Positions 5,903-8,364 of a stretch of DNA of 8,364 nucleotides are shown here, piece by piece. The notes under the pieces are model-generated. The model ran no database searches. It had not been told where the DNA came from and saw only the letters and a list, made by a program, of their open reading frames with translations. Every line of letters begins with the position of its first letter. The stretch's first letter is position 1. The DNA comes from Prosthecobacter sp. (GTDB lineage: Bacteria; Verrucomicrobiota; Verrucomicrobiia; Verrucomicrobiales; Verrucomicrobiaceae): the NCBI GenBank assembly GCA_025869455.1, contig JAOZVT010000636.1, forward strand, positions 1 to 8,364, written 5' to 3'. Position numbers and translations under genes: made by a program.

Positions 5903-7360
5903 ATGCAGTTCCAGATTCAAGACACCCACTTTCATGTGCTGCCGATGCGCACGCGCTTCCCATTCAAGTACGGGATCGCCAGCATGAGTGCCCTTCCTCA
6001 TTTATTTGTGACAGTGGAGCTGAATGTGGATGGTAAAACGGTGCGTGGAACAGCCAGTGAAGGGCTGGCACCGAAGTGGTTTACCAAAGATCCGACCACC
6101 TACTATGAACAGGATCTGGCAGAGATGTTAGCGGTGATTCAAAATGCCTCACGCATCGCCGAAAACGCCAGTTCACAGCCTATCCGCTTCTTTTCTTGGT
6201 GGCAGGCGATGTATGAGGAACAGGCACGTTGGGCAGGCGTAAAACAAGTCCCTCCCCTTCTGGCAAACCTGGGGGTCAGCTTGATCGAACGAGCCGTCCT
6301 AGATGGACTCTGCAAAGCCGCGAAAATGACACTGCATTCTTTGTTAGCCTCAGATTCACTCGACATACGTTTGGGAGACATACGCGAAGAACTCAAAGGC
6401 ATTTCCGTCGCCGAGGTGCTAGCACCGACGCCGTTGCCCCAAGTTGCCATTCGTCACACCGTCGGCCTTGGTGATCCATTACGAGCCCGTGACATCCCCA
6501 GCGAAGAACGACTGAATGACGGACTCCCCCAAGCTCTGGATGAATCCATTCGCAGCTACGGCCTTCTGTATTTTAAGATCAAAGTGTGTGGTCAGCCTGA
6601 AATAGATCTGCCGCGCCTGCGGGAGATCACAGCCATCCTCACAGAACAGTGTGGCGGTCAATTCCATGTCACTCTGGATGGCAATGAACAGTTTCAAGAT
6701 CTAGCCGCTTTCCGCGAGTTTTATGAAACACTACGCGCTGAAAAAGCACTGGCTCCGCTGTTTCAAAATCTGCTCCTCATCGAACAACCGCTGCATCGTG
6801 CTCATGCCTTGAAAGACGACGTAGCAGAAGCTCTGCAAGGATGGCAGGACGGCCCTGGGCTCATCATTGATGAAGCGGATGGTTCATTGAATGATCTGCC
6901 TCGCGCGCTTGATCTAGGGTATCTGGGAACCAGTCATAAAAATTGCAAAGGCATCACCAAAGGACTGGCCAATGCAGCCCTGCTAAAAGTGCGTGCTAGC
7001 CGCAGTACACGACCACTGATCCTGAGTGGAGAAGACTTGGCCAATGTGGGGCCAGTGGCTCTACTGCAAGATTTGGCCATGATGGCAGCCCTGGGTGTCA
7101 CGCATGTGGAGCGCAATGGGCATCACTATTTTCGAGGTCTCTCCATGCATCCGCAATCCATACAAAGCGCCGTCTTACAGCAGCATGCCGACCTTTATCG
7201 TCAAGATGCGTCAGGCTACCCAACCTTGGATATCCGCGCCGGAAAAATAGCGCTTGGGAGTGTCAATGCCGCCCCTTTTGGCTGTGCGATAACATTAGAT
7301 ACTGAACTCTACACGCCTCTGAATACTTGGATCAAAGAAGGTGGAATGTCGCTCCTGTAG
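5903..7360 (+). CDS. Enolase-superfamily enzyme, MLE/dipeptide-epimerase-like catalytic layout, substrate unknown
   Basis: A predicted cytoplasmic, Mg-dependent enzyme that abstracts a proton next to a carboxylate (dehydratase, epimerase, racemase or cycloisomerase). The ATG at 5903 gives 485 residues; an in-frame ATG at 5867 adds twelve (MQRAQACFPIAP) that do not resemble the family start, so 5903 is preferred, though no Shine-Dalgarno sequence decides. The N-terminal capping domain runs to about residue 150 and includes GVSLIERAVLDGLCKAA. The barrel carries a KxK motif at K225/K227 (YFKIKV), metal ligands D259 (DGNEQF), E294 (IEQPL) and D323 (DEADGS), and K346 in SHKNCKGITK aligning with the second catalytic Lys of muconate-lactonising enzymes. 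Later blocks are LSGEDLANVGP (375-385) and HVERNGHHYF (401-410). It is longer than the usual 350-400 residues, mainly in the N-terminal half and between barrel strands. I know no assigned function for this subfamily. It is convergent with the next gene, with a 2-base gap. Confidence 0.87.
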   Translation: MQFQIQDTHFHVLPMRTRFPFKYGIASMSALPHLFVTVELNVDGKTVRGTASEGLAPKWFTKDPTTYYEQDLAEMLAVIQNASRIAENASSQPIRFFSWWQAMYEEQARWAGVKQVPPLLANLGVSLIERAVLDGLCKAAKMTLHSLLASDSLDIRLGDIREELKGISVAEVLAPTPLPQVAIRHTVGLGDPLRARDIPSEERLNDGLPQALDESIRSYGLLYFKIKVCGQPEIDLPRLREITAILTEQCGGQFHVTLDGNEQFQDLAAFREFYETLRAEKALAPLFQNLLLIEQPLHRAHALKDDVAEALQGWQDGPGLIIDEADGSLNDLPRALDLGYLGTSHKNCKGITKGLANAALLKVRASRSTRPLILSGEDLANVGPVALLQDLAMMAALGVTHVERNGHHYFRGLSMHPQSIQSAVLQQHADLYRQDASGYPTLDIRAGKIALGSVNAAPFGCAITLDTELYTPLNTWIKEGGMSLL

Positions 7361-7362
7361 CC

Positions 7363-8364
7363 TCACCCCAGGCTCAGATCCAGATACTCCAGAGTCACGG
7401 GTTTACCGCCTAGATGAAAGAAGTCCACGTCATTCATACCATCCCGTAACAGCTCAGCAGGCACCGTCCAAGCGCGTATATGTTCGGGTTGACCTAACAA
7501 TGAAGGATAGGGATTTTCAAAAGGCTCACTCACATCCGCATTAGGCAGCAATTTCACGCCATTCAATCGCGCCTCAAGCAACCGCCCGTCCAGAGTGGCA
7601 TCGGCTTGCAGACGCAAACGCCCTTCCCCTTTCCAGCCTCCCGCAGGAGGAGCTAGATCGAGATGAAAAGATGTTTTGAGTTTCTCCTTCAACCCTCGCG
7701 GCAAGATGGGCGGCCTAACATAAGGATTGTTCCAGCCAGCAGCTAAGAACCAGTGTTGTGGTCTTTTGGCCAATGACTTGGGATCATTCAGCGTCTTCAT
7801 CACCTCAAAAGGTGGTTCCGCAAACGGCCCACGACCAGGACCGCCGTGTTCGCGATAGTAGGCAAAATTAAACAAGCTCACCCCATCGGCTCCGCGTGCA
7901 TAAGCCAGATGGGCGGTGGTTTGATACTGCTCCTGGGTGGCACGACGAAAGGTAAAGGTGTCATACCCCGGAACCAGCTTGCCACCATTGGCGATGGAAT
8001 GACACATCTCCACATACAGAGCTGCACGTTCAGGCAGGCTTGCACGAATGGCTTCCAGGTCCATCTGCTGCGTGGTGAAGTAACTGGCGGATATATTCAC
8101 CATGTCGAGCCCTTCGGACACCAAAACAGGCAGGTCCAGGCCCATTGCATCCAGCCCCTCGAGCAAACAGGGAACACGAGCACAGAGCCAACGCCTTTTG
8201 CCCTCTCGCTGAGTGCGATCCAGCACCTGACGCACCTGTTTCACAAAACCAGTCATGATGTTTTGGCGCTGCTCCAGTGTGGTCTTTTCAGCATCAAAGT
8301 AGCTGTAAAAGCGCATGAAATCCAACTCTAGACCATCCAGATCAAAGTTCTCACACAGCTCCGT
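7363..8364 (-). CDS. Glycoside-hydrolase-like TIM-barrel protein with C-terminal beta-sandwich (N-terminus cut by window edge)
   Basis: The last 333 residues of a larger protein; the frame stays open to the right edge, so the N-terminal barrel strands and any signal peptide are not visible. Numbering from the edge, FDLDGLELDFMRF (7-19) is a barrel strand ending in an acidic residue (E13, D15) of a kind seen in family-10-like glycosidases. AARGADGVS-like text appears as ARGADGVSLFNFAYYREHG (about 151-169), typical of a late barrel strand. From about residue 230 a beta-rich module follows (FHLDLAPP, LRLQADATL, ARLNGVKLLP, RAWTVPAELLRDGMNDV), resembling a carbohydrate-binding or jelly-roll accessory domain. 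A TTG at 8325-8323 lies in this frame but is inside the barrel motif and is not the start. Catalytic residues and substrate are unproven. A role in polysaccharide breakdown is inferred from the fold and from the nearby esterase and enolase-family genes. Confidence 0.72.
   Translation of the reverse strand, partial: TELCENFDLDGLELDFMRFYSYFDAEKTTLEQRQNIMTGFVKQVRQVLDRTQREGKRRWLCARVPCLLEGLDAMGLDLPVLVSEGLDMVNISASYFTTQQMDLEAIRASLPERAALYVEMCHSIANGGKLVPGYDTFTFRRATQEQYQTTAHLAYARGADGVSLFNFAYYREHGGPGRGPFAEPPFEVMKTLNDPKSLAKRPQHWFLAAGWNNPYVRPPILPRGLKEKLKTSFHLDLAPPAGGWKGEGRLRLQADATLDGRLLEARLNGVKLLPNADVSEPFENPYPSLLGQPEHIRAWTVPAELLRDGMNDVDFFHLGGKPVTLEYLDLSLG

Noticed and set aside
7359..7374. A 5-bp stem (AGCCT/AGGCT) at the convergent junction, as a shared terminator.
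   Set aside because: The stem is short and has no T tract on either side.
7846..8331. A 161-codon plus-strand ORF opposite the glycosidase-like gene.
   Set aside because: The opposite strand has the LDFMRF and GADGVSLFNF motifs and stays open to the window edge. The plus-strand product looks like no family I know.

Overview
The window looks like an ordinary chromosomal stretch of a Gram-negative-type bacterium with moderately high GC. Several proteins resemble families I associate with Verrucomicrobiota, possibly a Prosthecobacter/Verrucomicrobium relative, and secondarily Planctomycetota. These are the CGSCLRDN-type GT4 glycosyltransferase, the FNWGIHDL-type SGNH hydrolase, the HKNCKG-type enolase-superfamily protein and the LDFMRF-type glycosidase-like protein. 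This placement rests on recognition, not on a search. No start codon in the window has a convincing Shine-Dalgarno sequence.

Layout. Left edge to 924, minus strand: the N-terminal 308 residues of a membrane acyltransferase (acyltransferase_3/OafA type), running off the left edge. A 166-base divergent region (925-1090) carries a terminator-shaped hairpin just in front of the acyltransferase start and an inverted repeat across the dprA start. Positions 1091-5085, plus strand: dprA, a GT4 glycosyltransferase and a long-form NfeD membrane protease. Gaps are 79 and 58 bases with no visible terminator, so the three could be one transcript. Positions 5086-5772, minus strand: an exported SGNH/GDSL hydrolase whose stop codon abuts the nfeD stop. 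Positions 5903-7360 (or from 5867), plus strand: an enolase-superfamily enzyme of unknown substrate, divergent from the hydrolase. Positions 7363-8364, minus strand: the C-terminal 333 residues of a TIM-barrel glycoside-hydrolase-like protein, running off the right edge and ending 2 bases from the enolase-family stop.

How the genes relate. DprA loads RecA onto incoming single-stranded DNA. The acyltransferase and glycosyltransferase belong to envelope or exopolysaccharide chemistry, and NfeD to membrane quality control. The SGNH hydrolase, enolase-family enzyme and glycosidase-like protein would fit carbohydrate or sugar-acid catabolism, but they lie on alternating strands and nothing in the sequence ties them into one pathway. 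I found no mobile element, CRISPR array, tRNA, rRNA or defence cassette, and no intergenic stretch above 300 bases. I see no convincing undescribed multi-gene system. The points most worth a second look are the RNA-structure-like elements at three start codons, the TGATCA double stop, and the two poorly understood enzyme families on the right.
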